A DNA stretch of 64,000 bases from Cydia pomonella (GCF_033807575.1 NC_084730.1:2091986-2155985), one strand, 5' to 3'; positions 11,338 to 23,714 are shown, counted from the first letter of the stretch. Program-made: numbers and translations. The notes: a model not told the origin generated them from the letters alone.

Positions 11338-11827
11338 CTGGACCATGATAGTCATGCTAACATATGATGTCAACTGCTTCATAGCCGCTTTGTTGTTTAC
11401 CGTCGTAATTATTATAGTTATCTCAGTAACTTAACTGTAGTTGGTAGCTGCGCGCAACTACGCTCCCTACAGGTGTCCGCGGAAGACCAGCGTCAGCGTA
11501 CTACTTCAGTAGGAACTGGCATTATGCCGAGTGTTCACCTTTTTCAGTAAAATTATATACAGTGTACAAGTTAGTTATAAGTCATTTTTTCTCTTTCTTT
11601 CTCTATATGTATTGTATAACTGTGTACTTATACTGAAATAAATGATATTCTATTCTGTTCTATTTTTCTCAGGTTTATTGTAAGTATACCGGTGACCTTA
11701 GTTACATCCGCGTGTTTACATATACAAGAGAAGCATGTTTTTTACTAGACCATGTATAAATAAATAATCATTTATTAGGTAGGTACAGGTTCCTTGGTAT
11801 AGTCACCTGCAATAAAAATATATGTTC

Positions 11828-12471
11828 ATTTCTCATGCTCTGAAAGTGTGTCATTGTTGTTCTAAAAGGTGTGCAGAAAATGATACGTTTCTGCTCTAGA
11901 GCATGTACTTTCCAAGTAAAAAAAAAGAAAAAAACGTTTCTTTTTTTTTACGACAAGCAATTAAAATTTTGGTTTTAAATGGATTTGTTGTACAATTTTC
12001 ATTCTGATAATTAACTCCCCAGTCCATAAATAACGAGATTTTTACCTAAATTGTTAATTGAAAGTACCCTCAAGAAATACTACTGAAGTTTATACTTAAC
12101 CGTGTTTAAATGGGTGAAAGTCACCATTTTAGCCTCGGACTATTGACTCTCTCACTGCGCTCGAGCGCCAAACTACCTCGACAGAAATGTCTGTCTTTCA
12201 TCCCTTAGTTAACAATCTACTATACTCTTCGAAGACCGCAAAAATATGTGACACGCTCTTGTGGCTCTAAAAATAAGATCGTGTCAGATATATCTCTCAT
12301 GCACTGAAAGTGGGTCATTGTTGTTCTAAAAGGTGTGCATAAAGTTATACGTTTCTGCACAAGAGCATTTGACTTTTCAAGTACGTTTATTTTTATTTTA
12401 TATACTTACGATAAACAATTAAAATTTGGTTTTAAATGGATTTATTATAAAATTTTCATTATGATAAATTG
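11828..12471. repeat. Diverged direct duplication (11828-12012 and 12293-12471)
   Basis: Both segments contain, in order, TCATTGTTGTTCTAAAAGGT, ATACGTTTCTGC, AGAGCAT, ATTAAAATTT and GGTTTTAAATGGATTT. The copies differ by many substitutions, so this is old. The interval between them contains nothing identified. Confidence 0.65.
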
Positions 12472-12474
12472 GCC

Positions 12475-12650
12475 TCAGTCGCTCGGTAGGGTGCCCAGAA
12501 AGCTGGCCACTAAGCCCCGCTGGATGGCAATGCTAAATCCGCTGAGCAAAATATTGGCCAGCCCTCTGGTCACCAGAAGCCTCTATAAGGCGCTTTGACA
12601 GCTCCTCATAGAAGCGACGCGCGCTGAGCCCCCACGGCCCCAGGGAACCA
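12475..12650 (-). pseudogene. C-terminal fragment of an RT-associated 'WDATCVDTLAPSHL' domain, copy 1
   Basis: On the minus strand it reads LGPWGLSARRFYEELSKRL, then a gap of a few residues and ASGDQRAGQYFAQRI. A frameshift follows, then SIAIQRG and LGTLPSD before a stop at 12477-12475. These are the C-terminal motifs seen in the copies at 14190-14560 and 29273-29758. The N-terminal half is missing. I recall this domain from uncharacterised metazoan proteins often linked to reverse transcriptases; its function is not established here. Confidence 0.65.
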
Positions 12651-13349
12651 CCATATACGCCGCAAATATGTAGCTATTACCAAAGAGAATTTGAAATTGT
12701 CAAAGAAAACTTTGTAGCGACGTAAATTTACTGCCATCTTTCGACACATAATTAAAACTTTTAGAACGCCATTTGATTTTGATCCTTCTTCTTTCACAGA
12801 TATGTGTTCAATTTGTTAAATATAAAAAAGTGGCGCCATCTTACCGGGCACTACCTAAAGGTTATGGCGCCATCGCTCGAAACGATGCTGCTATACCTTT
12901 GATCTGTTGGATGGCGCCACGTAGAGGCTTCCATAAATAACCATACTTTCACGTAAATTGTTAATCTATCACACAAATAAATGTATCAGAATCATACACG
13001 CACTTGCTACGCAAATTAACATTTAATATGTTGCATAATTCTATGTAGCGAATACTTTCTATAGTTTCTATACCGGTTTGCGAACGGTACCTACGCTCAC
13101 TTTTCGGCCTTTAACTTGGCTGATTTTAGTACTTGTACCCAGTCACTTTACTAAGTTGAGTTGTTGAGTATTTGCGCTGTGCATGACTACTACTATTAAT
13201 AATATAACTAGCCATAGTAGAACGTGATTCAATATTTGTTCTAACAAATTGTACCATTATTGTTGTTGGGATAAAATAACAACTCAAGAAAAGTTCATCA
13301 ACATAGCAACATAAATAAATAAAAATAAATAAGCACAAAATCGGGAGTT

Positions 13350-13407
13350 ATGGAGAACCAGGGCAGAGGCTTTTGCCCAGCAGTGTGACACTCCGATAGG
13401 CTAATAA
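13350..13407 (+). pseudogene. RTE-type ORF 3' terminus
   Basis: Short in-frame remnant reading AEAFAQQCDT then a stop, the usual 'EAFAQQWDT' terminus of RTE-type lepidopteran LINE ORFs, followed by an A-rich tail. Confidence 0.45.
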
Positions 13408-13411
13408 AAAA

Positions 13412-13772
13412 ATAAAAACAAAACCAAAATCGGCCTAGCCCAACAGTAAGCTCAAATGAAGGCTTGTGTTGTGGGTACTAGACGGCGATATAAATACTTA
13501 AATAAACATCTACCCCCTTATTCATAAACGTCTACTAAAGTTAACAAGCCGCTAATAATCGTTTGTCCCTTTCTGACGTATTGGTATGATGGAAAGGGAC
13601 AAACGATTGTTAGCGGCTTGTTAACTTTAGTAGACGTTTATGAATAAAGGGGCTAATCTATACCACAGGAACAAAATATCTGTGATAAACACAAATAAAT
13701 TGCCCCTACCAGGATTCGAACCCGGGACCTCCTGCTTCGTATGCAGGGTCACTACCAACTAGGAGGCCGCTA
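13412..13772 (-). mobile_element. SINE family 2 copy, split by a MITE
   Basis: On the minus strand the tRNA-like head (CCTAGTTGGTAGTGACCC, B-box GGGTTCGAATCC) is at 13690-13765. The body CTACTGTTGGGCTAGGCC-type tail is at 13430-13510. The two halves are separated by the MITE at 13513-13653. Confidence 0.7.
13513..13653. mobile_element. Near-perfect hairpin MITE with TA target duplication
   Basis: Arms of about 60 bp (CCCCCTTATTCATAAACGTC, then ACTAAAGTTAACAAGCCGCT and GTTTGTCCCTTTC) are almost exactly mirrored around a short loop. TA flanks both ends (13511-13512 and 13654-13655), which fits a Tc1/mariner-type non-autonomous element. Confidence 0.85.
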
Positions 13773-14189
13773 ACCAAATAATTATTTATAGACGCGAGTA
13801 CCGTTTTCCACAGCCAATGTCAACGTCCTTTAAATATAGCGGTTGTGAAGAACTAAGTATGCAATGGATCAACCTTGTTTTTAAATCTACATATTTAAAA
13901 GGAGCCTTTATCAATGAGACATGTCGGCTCCGTTGGGCGTCTACATTACAGAGTTTCAATGTGTTACTAGTTATCAAAAAAACTGTACACGAGTTTTAGA
14001 CAGGGGTTCCGCCAATACCGAGTGAAAAACCCCAATATCAGTTACTGCATTGCCCCTAGCTTCAAATAGTTCCGTAGTTGGATCAACCTGGTACTCAATC
14101 CCGTCAGACGACAATAGTAATAAAACATTATTTCGAAACTTAGCATCACTTTTATGAAAGTGTGCCATGGGGCCTACCAGGGTATCAGA

Positions 14190-14560
14190 TTACGTAGCAG
14201 GTAAAAATGTAACAGGCATTGTACCAAGGATGCTGTCGGTATTTCCTTGTTGTATCGCAATATTCGCATTATTCGCAATGCTGATACATTGTGCGAGGAA
14301 GCCGCCAGCTCTTCCGTCGCCAGATACGTCAACCAGACGCTTGGCGATTTCTGCAAAAAATTGTGCGTGCTGGGACCACATGGACAAATAAATGTTACAA
14401 AATGATACTCTCCATTGAGGCTCTTATATTTATTACGTTTAAAAATTTTGGCGCTATCCGCCGCTCCGCTCGCTTTTACATTAGCCCGTTGGAGGTGGGA
14501 CGGTGCCAGTGTGTCTACGCAGGTAGCATTCCACACTAAGATCCGTCCCAAGCTCCCCAG
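14190..14560 (-). pseudogene. RT-associated 'WDATCVDTLAPSHL' domain, copy 2, frameshifted
   Basis: On the minus strand one frame gives RILVWNATCVDTLAPSHLQR and NKYKSLNGEYHFVTFI. After a frameshift near 14385 the neighbouring frame gives QFFAEIAKRLVDVSGD, AQCISIA, AIQQGNTDSILGTMP. Motif order matches the copy at 29273-29758. It is clearly non-functional. Confidence 0.7.
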
Positions 14561-15094
14561 AACTAAGGACACCCCATCACGAAGGAGGATATTTTACATG
14601 TGTCAATTCCCAAATCAATACACCTTATAAAAATAATTCCCCCCGCCGCGTCTGTCTGTAATTCTGTATGTATATTCGCGATAAACACAAACTACTGAAC
14701 GTATTTTCATGCGCCTTTCACCTATCAATAGAATGATTCTTGAGGAAGGTTTAGGTTAGTTAGTTATAGTTTTTTATGGTTTTGTGAAACCCGGGACGAG
14801 TCGCTAGTAACTAATATCTTATATTAGACATAGATATAGACACCAGCCGAACGTCAATGTCACACGTCACACAAATAATAATGTATGATTGTTGAACCGG
14901 TGAGCTCCATCTTAGGCCCTGTCTTCACTTTCCATTAGGTGTGACTAGAGCCAATCGCCGATCAGTTTTTAATTTAAAAAAAAAATTATTACATGATCTT
15001 TCATCTATTAACAAACATAATAATTCGCCTCAATTGAACTATACGAGTTTAGATTAGTCCAATCACTGATACCAACATGTCAATTGATTCTAAT

Positions 15095-15343
15095 TTATCT
15101 TTCGTTGACATTTAAGTCTTTATAATGCATATATAAGGGTGCCAGAAATACAAAGGTCAAATACATAGTATAGCAGCATTGCAAGTTAAATAATACTTTG
15201 TAAATATCCGCTTTACTACTTGCTTTCCTCCACTTTGCGCGATCCTGGGCGCCCTCTCGTGTGAGCCCGTCTTTCTCGATATCGAGCCATTGCTTTTTTG
15301 GTCTGCCGTGGGGTCGGGGCCGTAAAGGGTTATGTGAAAGCAT
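15095..15343 (-). pseudogene. RTE-type LINE ORF C-terminal tail
   Basis: Minus-strand frame with RPHGRPKKQWLD...EGAQDRAKWRKASSKAD, the standard 'GRPKKRWxD ... AQDRAKWR' tail of RTE-type proteins, followed by 3' flank read-through to the stop. The upstream RT is missing. Confidence 0.7.
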
Positions 15344-15570
15344 ATGCTTACTACTTAGTCAGTCTTCATAACCACCCCACCAACCCACCCCAGCTCAGGA
15401 GTCAAGACACATCTGTGATCGATGCCGCAAGAGATGCCGATCGGCCACTGGTCTATACAGTCATCGCAGTCGATGTAGCTGTAGACTACTTCCTCAAAAT
15501 ACCTCTTTATTCGCTGCAACTATCATCTGCAAAGATGCTGTGGCCAATGATGAGTCAGTCTTCATAAGTA

Positions 15571-15780
15571 ATAGGGACCGTCCATGAACTGTAGGAGGCA
15601 GCACAGAAGCCGTCAGATTTTTGGCGCGAGGCGTAAATGTGATGTTTACTGTTCCGATGTAGCCCACAAGATGGCAGAACCTACTATGCACAAGAAAACA
15701 CGTGACGTGTGAATGTACATGTTTATTGTTTCGATTCAGGCCACAAGATGGCAGATCCTCTAACGCGCACGGTCCCTATA
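15571..15780 (+). repeat. MITE with ATAGGGACCGT ends, copy 1
   Basis: ATAGGGACCGT at the left is mirrored by ACGGTCCCTATA at the right, about 210 bp. A full-length copy in opposite orientation is at 41177-41396. Internal words include GCCCACAAGATGGCAG twice. Confidence 0.8.
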
Positions 15781-15887
15781 GTTGTATCTACTGATTTTTA
15801 AAAAGCGTTTTTCAATAAAAGACATGTCAAGATTGTTTAGCTTTTTTCTAATGCTAAAAAACGAAGTACCTATATATATGGGCACTG

Positions 15888-16204
15888 TGTATAAGAGAGG
15901 TATGGGCACTGTGAATGTCATCGCTCTTTGTGTGGTAGGGCACAGCCCAGCGGATGTCATTCCAGATCTAGAGCAGAGCCCGACTGGGGAACTCCGCCTT
16001 ATAGAAAACCGCAGCCAAATAACACTAACCCTACTCATTGTGTTATGTTCCTGCCGGTGAGTATGGTTGCCAGAGCTCATACGAGGGTGTGGAGTGTTAG
16101 GGTCGGCAACGCGTATGTAACTCCTTTGGAGTTGCAGGCGTCCATAGGCTACGGAGATTGCATCAGGCGGGCCGTATGCTTGATGCCACCGACGTAGTAT
16201 AAAA
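15888..16204 (+). mobile_element. Retroposon 3' end, ACCGACGTAGTATAAAA family, copy 2
   Basis: Homologous to 9903-10226 on the opposite strand; ends CCACCGACGTAGTATAAAAA. Short frames across it are spurious. Confidence 0.75.
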
Positions 16205-16407
16205 ATAAAGATATTCTGAACACCAATGTAGTGACTTTTGAAGCTGTTTAGAAATATGCCACTTATGTTGTTTAAACATGTATGTACGTAGATTGCCCTT
16301 CGAGTTTATCTTGGAAAATGTTGAAATACCTATACTCATCATTGACAAAGGTGATGATATTTATCTCAATAATGATAGCTTCATAGTAGTAGCTATATGT
16401 TTCGCGC

Positions 16408-16668
16408 CTGCATGTTTCCGCCACGGCAGAAGATGTGGTGGAATATGTCCGCAAGAAGATTCGTTACGAGCTGAAAGTATTCCAGCTGCGATCGCGGCAT
16501 TACGTGCACTTCAGCTCGTTTGTGGTGCGCGTCCCGCGGCCGCTGCTGGAAACCATCGCGAGCGCAGACTCCTGGCCGAAAGGTGTGATATTTCGGCGGT
16601 TTCGTGGGAATCTGCCGAATCCCGCACCAGAACAGGCGGCGCAACCGAAAACTGCGTCGTCAAAATGA
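16408..16668 (+). pseudogene. Non-LTR ORF1 (FP/L1-ORF1-like) C-terminal fragment
   Basis: The frame TAEDVVEYVRKKIRY...HFSSFVVRVPRPLLE...SWPKGVIFRRFRGNLP ends at TGA 16666-16668. The 'SSFxVxVP...WPxGVxxRRFRG' pattern is what I recall of the C-terminal domain of ORF1 proteins in jockey-type LINEs, also present in baculovirus FP-like proteins. The region is more GC-rich than its surroundings. 5'-truncated; no RT follows. Confidence 0.6.
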
Positions 16669-16757
16669 TATTTATATTTTAAGATGTATGTTAGTCTGTA
16701 AGGTATGTATATATGGGCCATAGTTGCCTGAAAATAAATGATATTTAATTTATAGTC

Positions 16758-16900
16758 ATCCCAAGCTAAGTTGGCAGCGATTCTAATAGCCCAGCTTATG
16801 CAAGTGTTAATTAAACGTGATAATTTTATAGAAATTGGACGTTTAAAATAACATTTGCACTGTCTGGGCTGTCAAAATCGCTGCCAACTTATCTTGGTCC
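16758..16900. repeat. Foldback MITE (CTAAGTTGGCAGCGAT arms)
   Basis: CCAAGCTAAGTTGGCAGCGA...AGCCCA is mirrored by TGGGCT...TCGCTGCCAACTTATCTTGG. One arm only also occurs at 32955-33000. Confidence 0.7.
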
Positions 16901-16984
16901 GACTCTAGCGGCCGATTCTAATTTTGCTGTCGATATTTTTTGTCAGACTTCCATAAAATTTGGTGGATAGATATAGAGTTCGGC

Positions 16985-17140
16985 CGCAATTACATTATCA
17001 TAGATACATAGAAAACACCCATGACTCAGGAACAAATATCTGTGTTCATCTCATCACACAAATAAATTCCCTTACCGGGATTCGAACCCAGGAGCATCGG
17101 CTTCGTAGGCAGAGTCACTACCCACTAGGCCAGACCGTTT
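16985..17140 (-). mobile_element. SINE family 2 fragment (head and proximal body)
   Basis: On the minus strand it has the tRNA-like head (CCTAGTGGGTAGTGACTC, B-box GGGTTCGAATCC) and the body TGATGAGATGAACACAGATA...CATGGGTGTTTTCTATG. Truncated distally. Confidence 0.65.
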
Positions 17141-17702
17141 TCTGTACAAAATTAGCGCAATTTCACCGCTTATCCTAAAAAATATTATTATTATTTTAGG
17201 TTGTCTGGAAGAGATCGCTCTGTAGCGATAAGGCCGCATGTTGTTTACCTCTATCTTCATGTTTTTTATGTGTTTCCATGTACATTTTTTTTTCAGAGGT
17301 TGTGCAATAAAGAGGATTTGTATTTGTATATTCCACTCGTTACGAAACAGTACGGTGTTTTCGCAAATCGACGAAAAATTACATACATTACTTTCGGGAC
17401 AAGTTGTGAATTCGCATTTATCCCGCCCGGAATAAGTACTTCAAACCAGCCAAATTTGATCCAGATATAACGGGGAAATACGACAGCAAATTTGCTTCAC
17501 AACAAACATGAGATCTAGTTTACAAAAACACTGAAATAACAAGGTCAAACGTCTTTTTGCACTTGCAATGAATTAAAATTAGCATCAGGCCAACTCATCA
17601 TATTTAGTGACTTCACACAAAACTTCTCTAACTTACTCCATAGTACTCAGGATTTTGGGGTGATTCCGAATATTTTTCAGGTAACGGGTACCACAAATTG
17701 TG

Positions 17703-17840
17703 AGACGTTACTGTCGAGCTCGTCGCAAGAAGCGGGACGAGATTGATGCTTTTGACAAAGACTGGTGGCATAGGTACTTCCCAAGATACGAGATACGTGG
17801 AAGAATAAGGAGCCTTTGCCCAGTATTGGGATACGTCTCT
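17703..17840 (+). pseudogene. RTE-type LINE ORF tail, degraded
   Basis: DEIDAFDKDWW...RYF, then GAFAQYWDT in a neighbouring frame, matching the 'RWRDEIDAFDKxW ... EAFAQQWDT' terminus of RTE-type LINEs. At least one frameshift. Confidence 0.5.
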
Positions 17841-18194
17841 ACGTCTGCTGAAGCGCGTGTGTGCGTGCGTCAGCCTCCTAACGACTTTGTCTGAACGCTT
17901 AGATTACCACCTCACAAGATACTGGATAGAGGTGGTGATAGGCAGGGCTAAATAGCCCACCTCTGTCTGTTCCTCTCTGCTATGTAGTTTTAAAGTTTAA
18001 GTGTTTTATGTAAGTACTATAACATAGGGTGTAAGTTATTCCAGTTTACTAACTAAAATATGGATCACCTGGTCTGAATTAAACCAATTTTATTTTATTT
18101 TTTTATAGGCTCGTAAAATAAATAATAGACCATGTGCAGACCATTATGAACAGAATTTGGAATGAGTTAGATGCTCCTGAGGTTTTCCTTTGCG

Positions 18195-18352
18195 CTACGA
18201 TATGGGGTTCTTCAAGAAGGGTATATTCAGAGTTCTCAAGGGTCGGCAACGCTTTAGTAGCTCCTGTGATGTCGCTTATGTCCAAGGGCGACGGTGACTA
18301 CATCCCATCAGGCGGCTCGGCTGCTCGGTTGCCGACTATCGTAAAAAAACAC
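18195..18352 (+). mobile_element. Retroposon 3' tail (CATCAGG...CTGCTCGGTTGCC)
   Basis: GTTCTCAAGGGTCGGCAACGC...CATCCCATCAGGCGGCTCGG...GTTGCCGACTATCGTAAAAAAA resembles a common lepidopteran LINE/SINE 3' end finishing in poly(A). The 131-codon frame crossing it (18134-18529) is therefore not taken as a gene. Confidence 0.5.
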
Positions 18353-18895
18353 CAAGCCCGCTCACAATGCCACCCGTCACCCGCCGCGTGCAACGTCTAC
18401 CCGACGGGTAGGCGAGAAGGAGCGCTCCCGAACATTTACGAACACACCATACAGACGAACCGAACCCTAACCAGTCAGAGCAACAGAGGCCTAACTACCC
18501 TACAAGTTCGGCCTGGCCAGCCATATTAGGGCCCATAATCGGCGTAATCCGTAATTGCTGAGCTCGCCGTCATCGAAATCGATGAGGAGGACTATATAAA
18601 GCTTCAGGTACTTCCCCAGTGGATCTCAAAACATGTTCGTGGCTTGGTAACAAAACAACAAATAGATTTCACTCCACATCCATGAGTCATTATTCAGTAT
18701 AATGATGTATATTCACATAGGATGGTACTTACGCTGTTTTGTTATTAAACGGTTACAATCGCGCTTTGAAAACGGTCCAAAACGTTCGAAGTATGAAAGC
18801 CCATAAGCTGTTTTGTACTTAAGCTGGTACAGGGACAAAGTACGATGTTATTGCAACATCATTGTTCTCATGGAAACGAATCATACGAAGATAAT

Positions 18896-19045
18896 GTACA
18901 GTCGCAGTCAGATATATGATATATCGGAGCAGCCGAGGTGCCCAAAAATATCTGGACACGCACTTTAGCGCCTTGACAATAGAGGCGTGTTCAGATATTT
19001 GTGAGGATCTTGGCCGGTCCAATATATCTGATGGCAAATGTACAT
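18896..19045. repeat. Foldback element, GTACAGTCG...ATATATCGGAGC
   Basis: The outer arms ATATATCGGAGC...ATATCTGGACACGC pair imperfectly with GCGTGTTCAGATAT...GGTCCAATATAT. A half copy starts at 41623 (GTACAGTCGCCAACGGATAT). Confidence 0.6.
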
Positions 19046-19309
19046 CAACACAACATAGTTCTTATTTCATTGCAATATGGTTGGATTTAATCAGCTAACA
19101 GAAATATGGTATGTGGTTATAAGTGATTGAGATAGACTTGGTGAAGGATAAATGAAACTGAATCGTGTTGCTTACGGAATAAGGTCGAAATTTTAACGAA
19201 TTGCTTTCACTACTTTGTATGTACGACGTGAGATTTTAAAAGTACAGCAGCAATTTTCTTAAATGTATTTCATAATGAATAAATTATTCCTAGTATTTTA
19301 CAGTATATT

Positions 19310-19465
19310 CATATGGTGCTACTTTCCTGCACGCGTGCGGGAATGAGCACTTTCCGTGTATATGTAGAAACTTTAAAGAGCCATATGTACTGTAGAACGA
19401 TGTACGATACGTGCGAATAAGTAATTCGCACCTTGTGTCGATTTGCAAAATGGTAAGTTTTGGTT
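19310..19465. repeat. Dispersed repeat related to 48575-48800
   Basis: Shares ATATGTACTGTA, ACGATACGTGCGAATA-type and CGCACT words with 48575-48800 (there in the reverse sense). Weak; boundaries uncertain. Confidence 0.35.
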
Positions 19466-19751
19466 GTCACCTGACAATATGCATTAGTAATAGATGATGA
19501 TTATGGACACTTTTGCCTGAAAATAAGTTAGCAATATGCCAAATAACTCTTAGCTAATTCCTCTGTTGTATAATATTATACAACTTATGAAAACACATTA
19601 GTACAAATCATAAGTTGGTTCAAGTTTTATCTATAGACTGCCTGAAGCCAAATATCTATCAGTCAAATCTTATGATTCAAGCAGAGATTCCAAATAGTCA
19701 AAATTGTAGTAACTAGTATTAAAGGAAACTAGTTATTTTTTTTAATAAATA

Positions 19752-20003
19752 AATATTATAGGACATTATTACACAAATTGACTAAGTCCCACAGTAAGCT
19801 CAATAAGGCTTGTATTGAGGGTACTTAGACAACGATATATATAATATATAAATATTTATAAATACTTAAATACATAGAAAACACCCATGACTCAGGAACA
19901 AATATCCATGCTCATCACACGAATAAATGCCCTTACCAGGATTTGAACCCGGGACCATCAGCTTCGTAGGCAGGGTCACTACCCACTAGGCCAAACCGGT
20001 CGT
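19752..20003 (-). mobile_element. SINE family 2, near full length
   Basis: On the minus strand: head GGCCTAGTGGGTAGTGACCC, B-box GGGTTCAAATCC, body TGAGCATGGATATTTGTTCC and CATGGGTGTTTTCTATGTAT, tail TATAATATTTATTTATT. Almost identical to the plus-strand copy at 32554-32802. Confidence 0.8.
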
Positions 20004-20639
20004 CAAAGTTATCGGTCCAATATTAGGACAGGTACCATACTTTAGGTAGGTTAGGTAGATGCCTACTTTGCTCCCCACTGGATAATTGTGCTCCAACAGT
20101 TAAACCGGGAGGTTTAGGTAGTGTTAGGTTTTTGGACAAAGCCTGTGGCGGATTATCATTTATGTAGATTGGACTGGACGAAGTTTGTTGCGAATTCTAT
20201 TTAGTAACTTTGCTTTTGAAGACTGCGCTGTGGATTTAGATGATGGTTGTTTTATTGAAATTAGACAGTAACTTTTCCATGTCGTAACATGTAGTAGTAA
20301 TGGCGTTACTTGGGGGGCAAATATATAAATAGCTTTTGTTATGTCCCCTTTCTTTAGTTCCATAGGTAAACGGACTGGTTACACAGAGATGATTGTGACC
20401 CTTTCCCTAGGTATTCTACAGCAATATCAATGTACGGGAAAAAAACGGGCTGGTACAAATACGGGACGCAATCCTTCAATATGGTGAAAATGCCGTATAT
20501 ATGGGACGTATGGCAACCCTATATGTATATGACTAACTATATACGGCACACGTGGAAAGGATCCATTCCCATTTGTGGCCAGCAGGGACAAATTTTTTTA
20601 GGGGAAAGTGATTTGGGACATTTAAAAAAATAAAATATA

Positions 20640-21235
20640 ATAATTATGCTTTTAGAAATATTATTATTATGTATGTCTTTCCATATCTCGGGACCATGTG
20701 GCCCTGGACTGGACCTTTGGGAAGCATGCGTAGGGCCGAAGCCAACAGCGCAGAGGCCCTTTTAGACAAATTTGATGTTATGTAATATACCAGCTAGAAC
20801 CCATTCACGGGTACAAATAGATACCCGTAAATCGGTCCCAGCTGGTATAGAGGCTATTGTAAATAAAGTGGAGAAGAGGGCCGGTTATTGTGTTGAACTT
20901 TGGCTGGTCAAAAGATTGGGCTATTGTAAAGAGGTCCGGACACCTGCCATAACGATGCTTAAACACGTTATCGAGGCAGGCAGTGTCTTGCCGCTGACTA
21001 GATGGGCCCCTGAAACTGCCGTCGTCACCGGCGTGAGCAACTCAGGGGAGTCGAGAGGTGTGCGCCGCTTTCTACCCAGTGGCTGGTAACAGCCACTGTG
21101 CAAACTTGCGTCTTATGCATCTTTCACTTCCACAAGCTGCCCTGCGGGATTATTATTATTATTTGTAAAGCAGACAGGCAGTTGAAAAAACTGATAATGC
21201 CTGTATGCAGAGTCATCAATAAAGTTTTCAGTATT
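20640..21235 (+). other. Unassigned 3'-UTR-like block
   Basis: A moderately GC-rich block with a 105-codon frame (20772-21089) I do not recognise, ending in CATCAATAAAGTTTTCAG, a polyadenylation-like AATAAA. It could be the 3' end of a retroposon or of an old processed transcript. 20010-20640 and 21240-22190 contain nothing I can identify. Confidence 0.3.
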
Positions 21236-22202
21236 GAGTAGAATTTGCATTGTGCGCATCATGATTTATTCTTAAACTAACTTATTGTCTTTCATCTTTT
21301 TGCTACGACATACTTTGACGAAAACTGACGCCCATACTGCTGTAAAATATTATGACATATTTATTCTGTGACTAACAAACACATATTTCATAATATTACT
21401 TGGCTAGTTTTTCGACAGAAGCATACATTCCAAAACAAAAACACGTTCTCAAATAAAACAATAAACTTTTTTTTAACATAAATTGTAGGAACTTTTGAAT
21501 TTAAACTATTTTAAATTCGCAACATTTTAACACCAAATAATGCACTGTTGTGCTATAAGCAGAACAAGGCAAGTGGAATACTGCACCGCATTAAATAAAT
21601 TAAATTGTCGGGTATTGAAAGAAAACTTACCCTAATCGGAAAAATATCGGATGTCAGCTGACTCCAAGTACACAATCAAACGATGCACGAGGAGCACAAA
21701 AACAATATATCACCACCACTACGTATGGAAACTAGAACAGTTTATTTCAACACCAAAAATATACTATTTACGATGTAAATAAAATTAATTGTTGGAACAA
21801 AAGCGCACAGCCGAAGTAAAAGCAATTTTTCAAATAATGCCACTTGTCAGTGTCACTGTCAGTTCTAGAATGAAGATTGAAGAAGAATGATCTGAATGAT
21901 ATTCATCGTCGAATGATTGAATGTAAGGAATTAAATCTCCATGTACCAAAAAATGTCATCAAAAAACCTTAAATAGGTGGCGCTACAATACTTCACTCCG
22001 TCACTCCGTCAATAACGCCTAGGTTCTTAGCTACTCTAGCGCTACTCTGGAAAGATTTGGAACTATTATTTATAGCTGAGAGCTAACTCCTTTTAATTCC
22101 ACACTCCATAATTGAATGACTTGAACGAGGTTGTTTGCGTTCAGAAACGTGGTTAAAATATTCATATTTTTCTTGAATGGATTTATTTAGTATGGATTGG
22201 GC

Positions 22203-22510
22203 ATGAGTGGTGGGGAACTGACAGAACGGGATAGCCTTATGTATCTTTCAATAGGACTAGCAGAGAAAGCGTTATTATTATTAACTCAGAAACGGGACTT
22301 AATCGCGAATTATGTTTTAAATTTACCTCCGACGTTTCGAGGACGGCGTTGTCGTTTAGAAGAATGGCTAAAGTTGACATCAACATATTCTAGCCGCGAG
22401 AGTTTTTCGAACTACCCGCACTTGGTCTTGTTGAACGAGCAGCCACAACACTATCCGGTAAACGCACAGTCCTGTCAAACGCTTATTTCTATGAGTTGAA
22501 TGAAAAGATT
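22203..22510 (+). pseudogene. Decayed ORF upstream of the 708-aa gene, unknown family
   Basis: From ATG 22203 the frame reads MSGGELTERDSLMYLSIGL and ANYVLNLPPTFRGRRCRLEE, which looks like real protein. Near 22430 a one-base shift moves the plausible frame to ERAATTLSGKRT and NAYFYELNEKIEKL, so the ORF is broken. It is on the same strand as the 708-aa ORF and, without the 2.2-kb insertion between them, would end within about 100 bp of its start codon. Compact, intronless spacing like this suggests a virus- or transposon-derived pair. Family not recognised. Confidence 0.4.
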
Positions 22511-23714
22511 GAAAAGTTAACCAACCAGTTAGAACGTAGTGCAGTGTTGCCAAATCGTACCTTTTAGTACGGTTTTACGTACTTTTTTTGGACCCTTGCG
22601 TACCTTTTTTGTATGCAGCGTACATCGTACTAAAATCGTACATTTTGATGTATGATTGTTTTATTTGTTTACCAAAAAAAAATTTTCGTTATGTTGGTTC
22701 AAGGCAAAATTCCTAATCTGACAGTGATGGCCAACATAAAAAAAGTACTATAGACAACACACGTCCAAACTACGTACAAGTTGCAGTCGGCAGTTGTGTC
22801 TTACCTGTGATCTCTATTTTTTTCAAGCTAGGAAAGAAAATGGAAATGCGCGGGTTCGTTCAACCAATGTTCAGTCTTGTCTTGTCTTGCCTTCGTTTCC
22901 TAGTTTGAAAACTTTAAAAATAATATTGCAAATTACTTGCTCACTGATTGCTTCCGCTGCAGTAGTTTGAAGAAAAATAAAAAAGTCTAAAAGTAAAGAA
23001 ACTGAGAGAATTTAATTTTGCTCATGGGCTATCAGGTAAGTCAGGGTCAGGGTTGGGGTATCAGGTAAATAAATCATGTTTGTTTATCTTGTAAGGTGGT
23101 TACCTTATTCAAATGTATTTATTTTTAATTTATATACATTTGCATATCCGGGAGAAAGTTACTTAGTCATCTGCGTGTACTTTGTTTTATCCAGATTACA
23201 AAACTCAGTCAAAATTCGGCCAGCCACTTTATTTTTCATGTATATAAAATTTAACTTTGCTATGTTAGAATTTAATTACTGTCCTGAGAGAAATACTTAA
23301 AACAAATGAGTTGTATTTTGTACTTTAAAATACATAGTTCTTTTCTTTATTGCAAATTGCAATCGCAAAATGTAGACAAAAGTTGATGCTGTTTTATAAC
23401 CTTTTTAGAATCTGGAATAACAAAGTTATATGCATAGGTTATACTAGTGGTTCCTAATCTTATCAGTCCTGTCACCCCTACTATCAGGATCCCTAGACTA
23501 ACTAGGGATCCTGATTTTACCCCAGTAAGCACTAATTTTGACATCGACACAAGAGGTACTCAATGTCAATGTCAAGTCAAGCTGACAGTGACAGCAGGCG
23601 TACTACACACTTGGGCGAACACATTTGAAGTACTATCCAAGCGTTCACGTTAACACCTTAGATAAAATCGTCGGAAAAATTACAAACCGTTAATTTTCAC
23701 AATCAAACATTGTA

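Noticed and set aside
16278..16682. 134-codon plus-strand frame
   Set aside because: Out of frame with the convincing ORF1-type fragment at 16408-16668 that it overlaps.
18134..18529. 131-codon plus-strand frame
   Set aside because: Crosses a retroposon 3' tail with poly(A); no domain or splice context.
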